This document shows positions 32,270-41,403 of a stretch of 64,000 nucleotides of DNA, in pieces. Positions within the stretch are counted from its first letter, which is position 1. Each line of letters begins with the position of its first letter. Source of the DNA: Gaiellasilicea sp037720595 (lineage in GTDB: Bacteria; Actinomycetota; Thermoleophilia; Gaiellales; Gaiellaceae); the NCBI GenBank assembly GCA_037720595.1, contig JBBJLW010000012.1:1-64000 (forward strand), written 5' to 3'. The notes beneath the pieces were generated by a model. It was given only the letters and a program-made list of their open reading frames with translations, was not told where the DNA came from and did no database searches. Position numbers and translations under genes: made by a program.

Positions 32270-33481
32270 CTATTCGATCAGCGTGAGCAGCTTGAACATC
32301 GGCAGGTACATCGCGATCACGATCGTGCCCACCATGATCCCGACGCCGATCATCAAAATCGGCTCGATGATCGAGGTCAGCGCCTGGATGCTCGCGTCCA
32401 CCTCGTCCTCGTAGAAGTCCGCGATCTTACTCAGCATCTTGTCCAGCTCCCCGGTTTCCTCGCCGATCTTCACCATCGACGCCACCATCGGCGGGAAGAC
32501 GGGATCCTCAGTGAGGGGCGCGCTGATCCGCGCCCCCTCATGCACGCGAGTCCGCACGTCGGCGAGCGACCGCTCGATCACCCAGTTACCGGCCGTCGTG
32601 CCCGTGATCTCGAGCGCCTGGATGATGTCGACGCCGGCGGAGACAAGCGTCGAGAGCGTGCGCGAGAACCGCGCGAGCGCCACCTTCTGGACGACGTCGC
32701 CGATCTTCATCGGGATCTTCAGCTTGACGCGGTCCCAGTTCTGCCGCCCGCTCTCTGTCCGCTTGAGCTTCCGGAGGCCAAACCCAACGCCAATCAGGGC
32801 CGGGAAGATGATGAACCAGTAGGCGCGGAGCAAGTCGGAGGCCGCGACCACGAGCTTCGTCGGAGTCGGCAGCTCCCCGCCGAGGTCGGAAAAGACCTGC
32901 TCGAACACCGGCACGATGAAGAGGAGCATGAAGATCAGGACGAGCGACGCGAAGCTGAGGACGACCGCCGGGTAGATCATCGCGCCCTTGACCCGACGCT
33001 TGATTTGCGTCTCCTTCTCGATCTGCATCGCGACGCGATCGAGCACGGTGTCGAGCGTGCCCGACGACTCGCCCGCCTCCACCATCGCGACGAAGAGCCG
33101 GTTGAAGACCTTGGGGTGTCGCGCCAGCGCGCGGGAGAGCACCATGCCGGCCTCAACGTCGGATCGAACCTCGGCCACTACCTCGCGCAGATACTTGTCG
33201 TCTGTCTGCTCCTCGAGCGTGACGAGGGCGGCGACGACGCTCACGCCCGCCTCGATCATCGTGGCGAGCTGGCGCGCGAAAATCTGGAGCGACTTCGGCT
33301 TGACTTTCTTGAACGTCGTCCGCGCGCCGCCCTCGCCGCTCGCCGCGCGCTCGGCGAGCGACCGCGCCAGCAATCCGCGTGCCTGGAGCTGCTCGGTCGC
33401 TGCCGTCGTGTCGGGCGCGTGGATGATTCCCGAGCTCTCGAGCCCCTGCGCGTTGATCGCTTCGTATGTGAATGCCGCCAT
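32270..33481 (-). CDS. pilC: type IV pilus inner-membrane platform protein PilC
   Basis: A 403-aa GspF/PilC protein with two GspF domains: first around LKSLQIFARQLATMIEAGV (residues about 60-180), second around KVALARFSRTLSTLVSAGVD (about 265-385), with three membrane segments including VVLSFASLVLIFMLLFIVPV and the C-terminal IEPILMIGVGIMVGTIVIAM. It forms the platform on which the PilB and PilT motors act. It is the last gene of the minus-strand pilus cluster, about 30 bp after a prepilin gene. Confidence 0.96.
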   Translation of the reverse strand: MAAFTYEAINAQGLESSGIIHAPDTTAATEQLQARGLLARSLAERAASGEGGARTTFKKVKPKSLQIFARQLATMIEAGVSVVAALVTLEEQTDDKYLREVVAEVRSDVEAGMVLSRALARHPKVFNRLFVAMVEAGESSGTLDTVLDRVAMQIEKETQIKRRVKGAMIYPAVVLSFASLVLIFMLLFIVPVFEQVFSDLGGELPTPTKLVVAASDLLRAYWFIIFPALIGVGFGLRKLKRTESGRQNWDRVKLKIPMKIGDVVQKVALARFSRTLSTLVSAGVDIIQALEITGTTAGNWVIERSLADVRTRVHEGARISAPLTEDPVFPPMVASMVKIGEETGELDKMLSKIADFYEDEVDASIQALTSIIEPILMIGVGIMVGTIVIAMYLPMFKLLTLIE

Positions 33482-33508
33482 GTCTCGTCCTTCGTCGCGG
33501 GAGGTCGA

Positions 33509-33952
33509 TCAGCCTGTGGATCGATCGAATGTCGAGGTCGCGGTGATCAGAACTGGCGCAGCGCTCGTCGAGCCGTCGTGCACCTTGATCGTCACGGTTT
33601 TCACTTCCCGCCCGACGGGTGCGCCCCCACACGGCGTGCCGCTACTGTCGAGCGAGCCGTCTCCGCAGACACGTGCCGGGGTGACGAATGACTCGAGCCA
33701 GTACGTACGACTGTCAGCTCCGGTTTTCGTCGCGCCGACTGCGGCGATCGACGCATAGGAGCTACTCCTGTAGGCCTCCATCTGCTGATCGGCGAGCGTT
33801 CCGGCGGTCGAGGACTTGCTTGCCCGTCTATTCGTCTCGATCCCGGAGCTGAACCCGGCCACGAGCGCGAAGATGCCGATCGTCATGATCGTCAATGCGA
33901 TGAGCAGCTCGACGAGCCCCATTCCTGCTTCTGCACGGACGCGAGTCGACAT
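33509..33952 (-). CDS. type IV prepilin-like protein (PilV-type)
   Basis: A 147-aa protein starting MSTRVRAEAGMGLVELLIAL: a short basic leader, then a class III cleavage site before Met/Gly and the conserved Glu5, then the hydrophobic helix LTIMTIGIFALVAGFSSG. The body has the Cys pair RVCGDG and TPCGGA. It is a minor pilin, processed by the prepilin peptidase of this cluster. The ATG was placed at the start of the leader; longer upstream frames lack support. Confidence 0.9.
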   Translation of the reverse strand: MSTRVRAEAGMGLVELLIALTIMTIGIFALVAGFSSGIETNRRASKSSTAGTLADQQMEAYRSSSYASIAAVGATKTGADSRTYWLESFVTPARVCGDGSLDSSGTPCGGAPVGREVKTVTIKVHDGSTSAAPVLITATSTFDRSTG

Positions 33953-33962
33953 TCCAGCAATC

Positions 33963-34700
33963 CTAGTACCGCAGTATCTCGCGGACATAAGCCGTCCTGA
34001 AGCCGAATGCATGCACGTGAGCGGCCGAGCGCTGCACCGCTGAGAGCGTGGCGAAGGGGCCGGTGTAGACAACGAAGTACCCGGCACGCAGCGGTTTCCG
34101 CGTCGACGAGTTCAAGACCGAGACGGACCCAAGGCCGTTGCGGCGGGCACGTAGGGCAAACTTTTCAGCATAGGCGCGCCCGACGCGAGTCTGGATGGAG
34201 GCGATCACGACGATCCAGCCGTGCCGGCCGACGGCGCCCGGCGTGGGAGTACCCAGGACGATCTGCTTCGGGAGCGGTGATGGAGCGGGCGCTGGCGCCG
34301 TCGCGGGCGCCGCGACTGGACTGGACGCGGAGGCACGGGCGTTCGGCTGGAACGGATCGTGGCTTCCTGCCGGGGCCGAAACGGCGCCTGGCTTGGGATC
34401 GTTGTTGGCCAGCGAGCGGCTGGCGAAAGGATCGGAGCCGCTGCCCTTGAGGAAACGGAGAGCTCTGGGCGATGTCGTTGACTTTTTCGGGTTCGTGGCA
34501 TCGGCGGGGACGAGCGGGGCGCCCGCCGCCGCCGAGTCGTTCGAGCCACCGATGAGGTCGAGCAGCCGTGGCCCCTGAATCACCAGGAGGATCGCGAGGA
34601 CGCCGAGGCCACCGAAGGCAATCACCTTCTGCCGCTTTTCCTTTGCGGCCTGGGCCTTGGCGAGCCGCTTCTGAACCCTCGTGCCGACCGGCTTGCTCAC
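33963..34700 (-). CDS. SPOR-domain-like membrane protein of the pilus cluster
   Basis: A 245-aa protein: basic cytoplasmic N-terminus (KRLAKAQAAKEKRQKV), one transmembrane helix (IAFGGLGVLAILLVIQG, residues about 28-44), a Pro/Ala-rich linker (residues about 95-145) and a C-terminal domain of about 75 residues (GWIVVIASIQTRVGRAYAEK, then GYFVVYTGPFATLSAVQRSA) with the fold pattern of SPOR peptidoglycan-binding domains. Position after PilO suggests a PilP-like or cell-wall-linking alignment-complex component. Confidence 0.8.
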   Translation of the reverse strand: MSKPVGTRVQKRLAKAQAAKEKRQKVIAFGGLGVLAILLVIQGPRLLDLIGGSNDSAAAGAPLVPADATNPKKSTTSPRALRFLKGSGSDPFASRSLANNDPKPGAVSAPAGSHDPFQPNARASASSPVAAPATAPAPAPSPLPKQIVLGTPTPGAVGRHGWIVVIASIQTRVGRAYAEKFALRARRNGLGSVSVLNSSTRKPLRAGYFVVYTGPFATLSAVQRSAAHVHAFGFRTAYVREILRY

Positions 34701-35353
34701 CGCGTCGAACCCTCTGAGGCCGGCTCGGCCGCGACGCCGGACAGGGTTCCATCCGGGGTGGTTGCTCCCGGAGCCGCAACCGTCCCGCGGAAGACGAAGG
34801 CTGTCACCGTGAGCGACGCCTGGATGAGACTGCTGCCGCCTTCCGCAGTGCCCCCGCCCGCGAACTGGATCGCGTCGACGCCAAAGAGCCGCCCCGCGGC
34901 TCGCACCTTGTCCTGCTTGAGGTCGGCACGAGTTCGCAGGAGGCGCAGGAACTTCTGGATCCCGAAGTAGCGCCCCTCGACCGCGACGGTAATCGGCACG
35001 ACCTCGGCGCCTCCCGAGGCCACGAGACCCGCAGGTGTGATCCCAAGGATCCGCACCGAGGACCCCGCAGAGGCGCGTGAAAGCTGCCGGAGGATCTCCG
35101 ACATCTGGAGCTCATCCGGAATCGCTTTCCGGAGTGTCGTCAACTGCGCCGTGCTCAAGCGCAGGATCGGGCCGTCGATGAGAGCCTGCGTGGCCGCGAG
35201 CTCCAGTTCCGCGTCATCGATCTGCACCGAGAGCTCGGCCGCCTTCGACCACTGGGGCGAGACCACTCCGAACCAGCCGACGAGCACGACGAGCAGAAGA
35301 CCAACGGCGGCGATTCCCACCGCCGCCCGTCCGTTGAGGCGGTCGATCATCAT
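34697..35353 (-). CDS. pilO: type IV pilus alignment protein PilO
   Basis: A 218-aa protein starting MMIDRLNGRAAVG, overlapping pilN by 4 bp (ATGA). It has one N-terminal transmembrane helix (GIAAVGLLLVVLVGWFGVVS), a coiled-coil segment (AAELSVQIDDAELELAATQA) and a ferredoxin-like periplasmic domain (VVPITVAVEGRYFGIQKFLR). It pairs with PilN to link the cytoplasmic PilM ring to the envelope. It overlaps the next gene by 4 bp, supporting one operon. Confidence 0.92.
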   Translation of the reverse strand: MMIDRLNGRAAVGIAAVGLLLVVLVGWFGVVSPQWSKAAELSVQIDDAELELAATQALIDGPILRLSTAQLTTLRKAIPDELQMSEILRQLSRASAGSSVRILGITPAGLVASGGAEVVPITVAVEGRYFGIQKFLRLLRTRADLKQDKVRAAGRLFGVDAIQFAGGGTAEGGSSLIQASLTVTAFVFRGTVAAPGATTPDGTLSGVAAEPASEGSTR

Positions 35354-35976
35354 CGACCTCCGGTCGAGCTGAGAGTCGCCGCGACCGAGAACTGCACCCG
35401 CGAGCTCGTCGTGCCGGCGCCACGAGTGCTGGACTGAAGAGTCACATCCGTCAACCAGGGAAGCAGGGCCAGTCGGTCTAGCACCTGCGCGACCCTTACC
35501 TGGGAGTCGGCGAAGCCAGAAATAATGAAGCCGGTCGGCGTCGCCCCCGCAGCGCCGGCGGTAGGAGTACCGACCGCGACCGCAGTGAGCGTCGGAGATG
35601 TCGCCTGCAGGTTCTGCAGGAAGACGTTCGAAGGCAGCACGCGCGCGAGATCGCGGAGCACGTCCTCCCAGGCGACCCGCTGGGACACGACCGTGCGGAA
35701 CGCTGCGAGCCGTGCCTGGCTCGCAGCCCGCGCCTGCTCCACCGCTGCGGCGCGCGCCTGGGCGGCGATCAGCCGCGTCTCGACACTCTGGAGCGCCGTC
35801 CGCCGGTCGTCCACCACGCCCCGCTGCTGGATGAAGAGCCCCGCGAAGGCGAGCGCGAGGACACCGGCCGCGATCCCGGAGCCGCCGAGGACGCGACGAG
35901 CCGATGCTCCGCGGCCGATCGCGACCCACCGGTTCCCAGGCCGTAGCTCCTCCGGAAGCAGATTGACTGCGCGCAT
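35350..35976 (-). CDS. pilN: type IV pilus alignment protein PilN
   Basis: A 208-aa protein with the PilM-binding N-terminal peptide MRAVNLLPEE, a transmembrane helix (VLGGSGIAAGVLALAFAGLF), a coiled coil (VETRLIAAQARAAAVEQARA) and a periplasmic core containing LARVLPSNVFLQNLQA. The start coincides with the pilM stop region, so pilM, pilN and pilO are tightly coupled. Confidence 0.94.
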   Translation of the reverse strand: MRAVNLLPEELRPGNRWVAIGRGASARRVLGGSGIAAGVLALAFAGLFIQQRGVVDDRRTALQSVETRLIAAQARAAAVEQARAASQARLAAFRTVVSQRVAWEDVLRDLARVLPSNVFLQNLQATSPTLTAVAVGTPTAGAAGATPTGFIISGFADSQVRVAQVLDRLALLPWLTDVTLQSSTRGAGTTSSRVQFSVAATLSSTGGR

Positions 35977-37142
35977 CAGGCCTCGACCCCCAATCCGATC
36001 GCGATTGTAAGCGAGGCGAGGTCGTCCCGCGCCTGCAGGTCGCCTGCCCCCCGCACCTGGGCGAGCGGGTTGACGCGACGGACTGCGACCCGCGTCAGCC
36101 GCTCGAGTTCCTCGGGCAGCCCCGAAAGCCTGCTCGTGCCGCCCGAGACGAGGATCTCGGAGATTGCAAGCGAGCTCGGCTGACTCTGGTAGAACTGGAG
36201 CGAGGCGACGAGCTCGCGGGCGAGCTTCTCGAGCTCACGTCCGATCGCTGCGCGCACGGCACGCATCCGTGGATCCTGGGTCTCACCGACCCCGTCAGGC
36301 TCCAGCGAGGCGGCGAGCTTCAGCTCGAAGGCCTCGTCGGACGTGACGCCGAGTTCGAGAGCGATCGCCGTTTCGAGCTTGCCGCCGCCCCACTCGAGCA
36401 CCCGCGTGAACTCGCAGATTGCGCCGTCGGAGATCGCGAGCGTCGAGCGGTCGTGCCCCAATGAGACGGCCACGACGGCTCGCGCCGGCTCGTCCGAAGC
36501 CGACGACATCGCGCCGACGGCCCGCAGCAGCGCGAACGCCTCCAGGTCGATCCCGTAGAGCTCGATCTTCGCAGCCTGGGCCGCTTCGACGTAACGGTCG
36601 ATCGACTCGCGGTAGGCGGCCGCCAGGAGGATGCGGCGCGAGACGGCGCCGGTGTCGTCGAGCGTCTCGTTGACGATGTGGTAGTCGAGCACGGCCTCGT
36701 CGATCGGGATCGAGACGGCTTCGTGCGCGCGAAAGCGGATCGCGTTCGCGAGCTGCCGCTCATCGGCGATTCCGTCGATGTCGAAGGCCCGCACGCCGAT
36801 GCGGTTGGTGGCGAGCCCCAGTCGGATGCCACGACGCGGCAGCTTGTGCTCCTCGAAGAAGCTGTCGAGGGCCTGCGCCAGTGCAGGGACGTCCCTCACC
36901 TCGCCCCCCACCACGACGCCGCGGTCGAGGGGTCCCCGCGCGAGCTGAAGGAGATTGGCGGAGCCGTTGTTCATGATCCTCGCCGCCGCCACTTGCGACG
37001 CGCCTATCTTGAGGCCGACGAGCTCTCGCTTGGAGGGACGGCGCGTACGACCGGCGCCGGCGTTCGTCAGCTTCGCCCCGGACTTCGACTTGCGCCGCGG
37101 GACGAGGTCGGAGAGCTTGATCTCCTTCTTCAGATCGACCAT
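35976..37142 (-). CDS. pilM: type IV pilus assembly ATPase-fold protein PilM
   Basis: A 388-aa actin/FtsA-like protein with phosphate-binding loops: VGLKIGASQVAAA (residues about 43-55), VVAVSLGHDRSTLAISDG (about 222-239) and ILVSGGTSRLSGLPEELERL (about 325-344). It binds the PilN N-terminal peptide at the inner membrane. An N-terminal extension of about 40 basic residues precedes the fold, longer than in proteobacterial PilM. Confidence 0.95.
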   Translation of the reverse strand: MVDLKKEIKLSDLVPRRKSKSGAKLTNAGAGRTRRPSKRELVGLKIGASQVAAARIMNNGSANLLQLARGPLDRGVVVGGEVRDVPALAQALDSFFEEHKLPRRGIRLGLATNRIGVRAFDIDGIADERQLANAIRFRAHEAVSIPIDEAVLDYHIVNETLDDTGAVSRRILLAAAYRESIDRYVEAAQAAKIELYGIDLEAFALLRAVGAMSSASDEPARAVVAVSLGHDRSTLAISDGAICEFTRVLEWGGGKLETAIALELGVTSDEAFELKLAASLEPDGVGETQDPRMRAVRAAIGRELEKLARELVASLQFYQSQPSSLAISEILVSGGTSRLSGLPEELERLTRVAVRRVNPLAQVRGAGDLQARDDLASLTIAIGLGVEA

Positions 37143-37146
37143 TTGC

Positions 37147-38310
37147 CTATACCTCAGTCGTCAGTAGGAGGCCGTTGTTGGTCTGGGGGTTCGGAGTCGA
37201 GAAATCGGTGTAGCCGCCGCGCTCGAGCAGGCCGCGGAGCTGCTCGGGGCGCGTGGAACGCGAGAAGGCGACATCGGACGTGATCACCCGGCGCAGCGCC
37301 AGATCTGCGAGGGACTGCTCCATCGTCAACATGCCGCGCGAGGAGCCCGTCTGCATGACCGAGTAGATCTGCTCGACCTTCGCCTGGCGGATCAGGTTCC
37401 GCACGGCGTCGTCAGGGATCAGAATCTCGAGCGCCGCGGTCCGGCCAGCGCCGTCGGCGGTGGGAACGAGGTTTTGGGTGACGATCCCCTGAAGGGTACC
37501 GGCGAGCTGCACCCGTACCTGATCCTGCTGCTCGGCCGGGAAGACGTCGATGATCCGGTCGATCGTCTGCGGTGCGCTCTGGGTGTGCAGGGTCGCAAAG
37601 ACGAGGTGGCCGGTCTCGGCCGCGGTCAGCGCAGTCCCGATCGTCTCCAGGTCGCGCATCTCGCCGACGAGGATGACATCGGGATCCTGGCGGAGCGCCG
37701 AGCGCAGAGCGTCAGCGAACGAGGTGGCGTCGGGGCCGATCTCGCGCTGGTTGACGATGCAACTCCGGTGCCAGTGGAGAAACTCGATCGGATCCTCGAT
37801 CGTGAGGATGTGCTCGTGCCGGGTCTCGTTGATCCGATCGAGAAGTGAGGCGAGTGTCGTCGACTTACCCGAGCCGGTGGGGCCGGTGACGAGGATGAGT
37901 CCACGTGGTTTGTCGGAGAACTCGTAGAGGCGCGGCGGCATCCCGAGCTGCTCGAGCGACTTGATCACCTGAGGGATGAGCCGGAAGGCGGCGCCGACAC
38001 TCGTGCGCTGGAAGTAGGCGTTGACGCGGAACCGCGCGAGGCCTGGGATCGAGTAGGAGAAGTCGAGCTGGCGGCGGGTTTCGAGGAGCTTCTGTTGCTC
38101 GGTTGAGAGGATCCGGTAGACGAGCGTCTGGGTATCCTCGGGGAGCAGCTTGTCGAACTCCGGCACGCGCTCGAGGCGGCCGTTGACGCGGATCACCGGC
38201 GGCGAGCCGGCCGCGAGGTGGAGGTCGGACGCGTTGCGCTCGACCATCACCGCCAGCAGCTCGTCGATGGAATGGAGTTCGTTCGCCACAGTTACGTTCC
38301 CTTTCGGCAC
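37147..38310 (-). CDS. pilT: type IV pilus retraction ATPase PilT
   Basis: A 387-aa hexameric ATPase: N-terminal PAS-like domain (SIDELLAVMVERNASDLHLA), Walker A GPTGSGKSTT (residues about 140-149), Asp box ILTIEDPIEFLH, Walker B DVILVGEMRD, His box GHLVFATLHTQSAPQTIDRI. The PilT AIRNLIRE-type motif appears as DDAVRNLIRQAKVEQ. It powers pilus retraction. The N-terminal region predicts the start at MPKGNVTVANEL or the ATG-like codon near it. Confidence 0.95.
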   Translation of the reverse strand: MPKGNVTVANELHSIDELLAVMVERNASDLHLAAGSPPVIRVNGRLERVPEFDKLLPEDTQTLVYRILSTEQQKLLETRRQLDFSYSIPGLARFRVNAYFQRTSVGAAFRLIPQVIKSLEQLGMPPRLYEFSDKPRGLILVTGPTGSGKSTTLASLLDRINETRHEHILTIEDPIEFLHWHRSCIVNQREIGPDATSFADALRSALRQDPDVILVGEMRDLETIGTALTAAETGHLVFATLHTQSAPQTIDRIIDVFPAEQQDQVRVQLAGTLQGIVTQNLVPTADGAGRTAALEILIPDDAVRNLIRQAKVEQIYSVMQTGSSRGMLTMEQSLADLALRRVITSDVAFSRSTRPEQLRGLLERGGYTDFSTPNPQTNNGLLLTTEV

Positions 38311-38437
38311 TCAACAGTACGAGCTTTAGATGATGACGTTCGGTTGAATTTCGATCCCCGGGGCCAGTCTGAAATAGGACCCTCGGCGGACAGGCACTGA
38401 AGCCTTAGCCGCAGCTGCGCGCACACCAACGTCTGCG

Positions 38438-38479
38438 TTTCGAGGAGGGACGCGGTTGGTACCGCGCCCCTCCTCGAAA
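38438..38479. terminator. long perfect hairpin downstream of pilA
   Basis: TTTCGAGGAGGG (38438-38449) and CGCGGT are mirrored by ACCGCG and CCCTCCTCGAAA (38468-38479) around a TGGT loop; only one A/C mismatch interrupts 18 pairs. It lies about 30 bp after the pilA stop. There is no U-tract beyond it in either direction, so it is a U-less terminator or mRNA-stabilising hairpin separating the abundant pilA message from pilT. Confidence 0.75.
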
Positions 38480-38506
38480 AATCACGCCCTCGCGCAGTTC
38501 CCCAGG

Positions 38507-38989
38507 TTACGGAGCTGCCAGGGCGCAGGTCGCTGCGGTGGCTCCGGTGGGGACAGCCGAATTCTGCTTCACGGTTCCGCCGGGCCCGAGAACGCTCGCC
38601 GTCTTCCCGCCGACGGTGTTCCACAGGCAGTAGGTCTTATCCGCGCTGAAGGTGCCGCCTACAGGCGGAGTCGCGTCTGAGCCAAGCTTCATGCCGCTGT
38701 CGTACTGGGCCTTCAAACCGGTGACAGCAGTCAGGTCAAAGGTGTGGGCCTGGTTGTCGTCGCATGGGCTTTTGTCGAGATACGTGCCACAGTCGGAGAA
38801 GTACGCCTCCGCCGACGGGATCGCCGAACGCACGTTGGCCGCCGAGGCCTTCTGGTTGGCGCGCTCCTTGAAGCCGAGGTACGACGGGACTGCGATCGCC
38901 AGCAGGATCCCGATGATCACGATGACTACGAGCAGCTCGATCAGCGTGAAGCCTTCCTCACGCGCGAGCCGCTGCCGCAACTTACTCAT
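38507..38989 (-). CDS. pilA: major type IV pilin PilA
   Basis: A 160-aa prepilin from MSKLRQRLAREEGFTLIELL: leader ending in Gly, mature Phe1, Glu5, and helix VVIVIIGILLAIAVPSYLGF. The globular part has four Cys (FSDCGTYL, SPCDDNQ, KTYCLW, ATCALAAP), predicting two disulfides. A strong AGGAGAA ribosome site lies about 7 bp upstream of the ATG and a strong hairpin follows the stop, both fitting high expression as the major subunit. Confidence 0.94.
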   Translation of the reverse strand: MSKLRQRLAREEGFTLIELLVVIVIIGILLAIAVPSYLGFKERANQKASAANVRSAIPSAEAYFSDCGTYLDKSPCDDNQAHTFDLTAVTGLKAQYDSGMKLGSDATPPVGGTFSADKTYCLWNTVGGKTASVLGPGGTVKQNSAVPTGATAATCALAAP

Positions 38990-39071
38990 GCAATTCTCCT
39001 GTCTTCTTGGCCGCTCTGGCCTGGTGGTGGATCGGACTCCTGAGGTATCGCCCATCGCGGGGGATGTGGAC

Positions 39072-39087
39072 ACCCCCGATAGGGGTA
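39072..39087. promoter_or_regulatory. ACCCCC-N4-GGGGT palindrome upstream of pilA
   Basis: ACCCCCGATAGGGGTA, 83-98 bp upstream of the pilA start. The same palindrome with a different spacer occurs twice upstream of the pilX-led operon at 46.2 kb, so a shared pilus regulator is likely. Confidence 0.65.
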
Positions 39088-39166
39088 TTTCGGCGCGATA
39101 TGAGGGCAGATCTCTGAGGCTTCTTGTACTTTCGGTCGCCGTGCTGCTCTTGCTTGTCGCCCGCGC

Positions 39167-39421
39167 CTAGGCGCGGGCGACCTGGCAGCCGAGATACGAG
39201 AACGAGGCGACGAGATCGCGCACGAACGCGTCGGCCCCCTCGAGATCGGGGAACCGGTAGGGCCGGATCCGCTCGGCGTCGCTCGCCTCGCCGAAGACCT
39301 GTGTGGCGACGACGATGCCGGCACCGTCGGAGCGGGTCACCACGCTCGCGAAGGGGGTCCCGTCACGCTGGACCTGCCACGTCGCCGTGGGTGCATCACT
39401 GAGAGAAGCCGCAGTTTCCAT
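39167..39421 (-). CDS. small conserved-looking protein in the pilus cluster
   Basis: An 84-aa protein, METAASLSDAPTATWQVQRD and then VATQVFGEASDAERIRPYRF, ending SYLGCQVARA. It is predicted to be soluble with an alpha/beta arrangement, and carries no prepilin leader. It lies between pilB and pilA in the same direction, about 190 bp after pilB and upstream of the pilA promoter region. Function unknown; its position suggests a role in, or co-regulation with, pilus assembly. Confidence 0.7.
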   Translation of the reverse strand: METAASLSDAPTATWQVQRDGTPFASVVTRSDGAGIVVATQVFGEASDAERIRPYRFPDLEGADAFVRDLVASFSYLGCQVARA

Positions 39422-39612
39422 ACGACTCACTATCGGCGTCCTCCCTCTCAGTCCCACCCCCGTCCGGGTGATTCTGGGCTCTTTGTTCCGGAAGTTCGCC
39501 GGACAGAGAGCCTGGAAAGAGCGGGCGCAGGAACCGCGGGAGCGCGATCGCGTGGACATCACCCCGAAACCGCGAAGCCGTTCCAGACTCGGCCTCGGCG
39601 AGCGCCCGCCGG

Positions 39613-41403
39613 TCAGGCGGTGCAGACGCGCGCGAGCTCTTCGACTGTAGTGATTCCTGCGGCTACCTTGGCGACCCCGTCGTGCCAGAGCGAGCGCATT
39701 CCGTCGTTCCGCGCGGCGCGGTCGATCTCTTCCCGCGGCGCCTTCTCGGACGCGAGCCGCTCGAGCTCTCCGGTCATCTCGAGGAACTGAAAGACGCCGA
39801 TCCGACCCTTGTAGCCGGTGTTTCCGCACCGGGCGCAACCGGCCTTGCGCCGGAAGGTGGAACCGACCAGGGCGGCCACCAGCTCGTCGTCGACATGCAG
39901 GGCGCGGAGCTCGTCGAGGCTCGGCTCGTAGGAGGTGGCGCAATGGACGCAGAGCTTCCGGGCGAGCCTCTGGGCGAGCACGGCCGAGACCGCGGCCCCG
40001 GTGATGAACGGCTCGACTCCCATCTCGTTCAGCCGCGTCAGCGCCGAGGGCGCGTCATTCGTGTGCAGCGTCGAGAGCACGAGGTGGCCGGTGAGCGCAG
40101 CCTCGATCGAGATCCGCGCAGTCTCGCCGTCGCGGATCTCGCCGACCATGACCACGTCGGGATCGGAGCGGAGAATCGACCGCAGCGCCGTCGCGAACGT
40201 GAGCCCTGCGCGCGGGTTGGTCTGCACCTGCTTGATCCCGGCGAGCCTGTACTCGACCGGGTCCTCGACGGTGATTATGTTGATCTCGGGTCGGCTCGTC
40301 GCCGCGAGCGCAGCGTAGAGCGTCGTAGACTTGCCCGAGCCGGTTGGGCCCGTGACGAGCATCGCACCGGTCGGCCTCGCGAGAATTGCGGAGACCTGCT
40401 CACGCATCGCCTCGGAGAGGCCGAGCGACTCGAGCGTCGGCACCTCGCGCGACTTGTCGAGGAGGCGCATCGTCACCGTCTCGCCCTCTACGGTGGGCAG
40501 GGTTGCGACGCGGATGTCGAGCAGCCGCCCGGCTGCGGCCGCAGTGAGCGTGATCCGGCCGTCCTGCGGCTTGCGCCGCTCGGCGATGTCGAGCTTCGAG
40601 AGCACCTTCAACCGCGTCGTTACGCCCGCAGTGAGCCGCTTCGGGATCCGTTGGGCGACGTGGAGGACGCCGTCGATCCGGAACCGGACGACGAGGTCGT
40701 GCTCCTGCGGCTCGACGTGAATGTCGCTCGCCCCATCCTCGGCCGCCTGGAAGATGATCGAGTTGACGAGCCGCACGAGCGGCGCGTCGGAGATCCCGTC
40801 GTCGGCCTCGAGATCGTCGGCGTCGGCGTCGGCGTCGGCCTCGGCCGCCGCCTCGCTGACGAAGGCGGCGTTCTGCGCCTCTGCAGCCCGGGACAGGCGG
40901 CGCAACTCGGTCAGCACGTCGTTTTTCGCCGCGACGTAGAACTCGATGGGGCGACGCGTCGCGAGGCGCAACTCGTCGAGCCCGCGCACGTTCTGCGGAT
41001 CGGTGATCGCGAGCTTGAGCGTTGCGCCGTCGCTGGCGAAGGGAATCGCGCAAACGCGCTCGAGCACAGGCAGCGCGATCGTCTTCGACGCCTCGGTATC
41101 GATGCCGGCGACCGCCAGGTCGACGAGCGGCAAGTGGTATTGCTCGGCGAGCGCCCGCGCGACCCCAAGCGCGCTCGCGAAGCCTTCGTCGATGAGGGCC
41201 TGCGAGAACGTTCCCCCGACGGCCCGCGTGCGGACCTGCTCGAGCTTGTCGGGCTCCAGCAGGCCCATCTCGCCGATTACCTCCGAGACGAGCTCGCTGT
41301 GCCCGCGCGCCACGTCCTCGTCGGACGGCGAGGCGGCGCCGTCCTCCTCGTTGACGAGGCGCAGCTCTGGGTGGTTGTCGTAGTTCATGCCCGGTAACTT
41401 CAT
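39613..41403 (-). CDS. pilB: type IV pilus extension ATPase PilB/GspE
   Basis: A 596-aa ATPase with the MshEN/GspE N-domain (LPLVDLAVAGIDTEASKTIA), a linker with an acidic tract of alternating Ala-Asp (EADADADADDLEADDG), Walker A GPTGSGKSTT, Asp box ITVEDPVEYRLAGI, Walker B DVVMVGEIRDGET, and a tetracysteine zinc site (CVHCATS and CARCGNTGYKGR). The ATG was chosen because it overlaps the prepilin peptidase stop (TAATG); MNYDNHPEL is an alternative five codons in. Confidence 0.95.
   Translation of the reverse strand: MKLPGMNYDNHPELRLVNEEDGAASPSDEDVARGHSELVSEVIGEMGLLEPDKLEQVRTRAVGGTFSQALIDEGFASALGVARALAEQYHLPLVDLAVAGIDTEASKTIALPVLERVCAIPFASDGATLKLAITDPQNVRGLDELRLATRRPIEFYVAAKNDVLTELRRLSRAAEAQNAAFVSEAAAEADADADADDLEADDGISDAPLVRLVNSIIFQAAEDGASDIHVEPQEHDLVVRFRIDGVLHVAQRIPKRLTAGVTTRLKVLSKLDIAERRKPQDGRITLTAAAAGRLLDIRVATLPTVEGETVTMRLLDKSREVPTLESLGLSEAMREQVSAILARPTGAMLVTGPTGSGKSTTLYAALAATSRPEINIITVEDPVEYRLAGIKQVQTNPRAGLTFATALRSILRSDPDVVMVGEIRDGETARISIEAALTGHLVLSTLHTNDAPSALTRLNEMGVEPFITGAAVSAVLAQRLARKLCVHCATSYEPSLDELRALHVDDELVAALVGSTFRRKAGCARCGNTGYKGRIGVFQFLEMTGELERLASEKAPREEIDRAARNDGMRSLWHDGVAKVAAGITTVEELARVCTA

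Noticed and set aside
40795..40860. Microsatellite (repeated GTCGGC) in pilB as a phase-variation site
   Set aside because: The repeat unit is 6 bp and encodes an Ala-Asp linker; changes in copy number would stay in frame.
39682..41397. 571-aa + strand ORF
   Set aside because: Antisense to pilB; composition is that of a GC-rich shadow frame.
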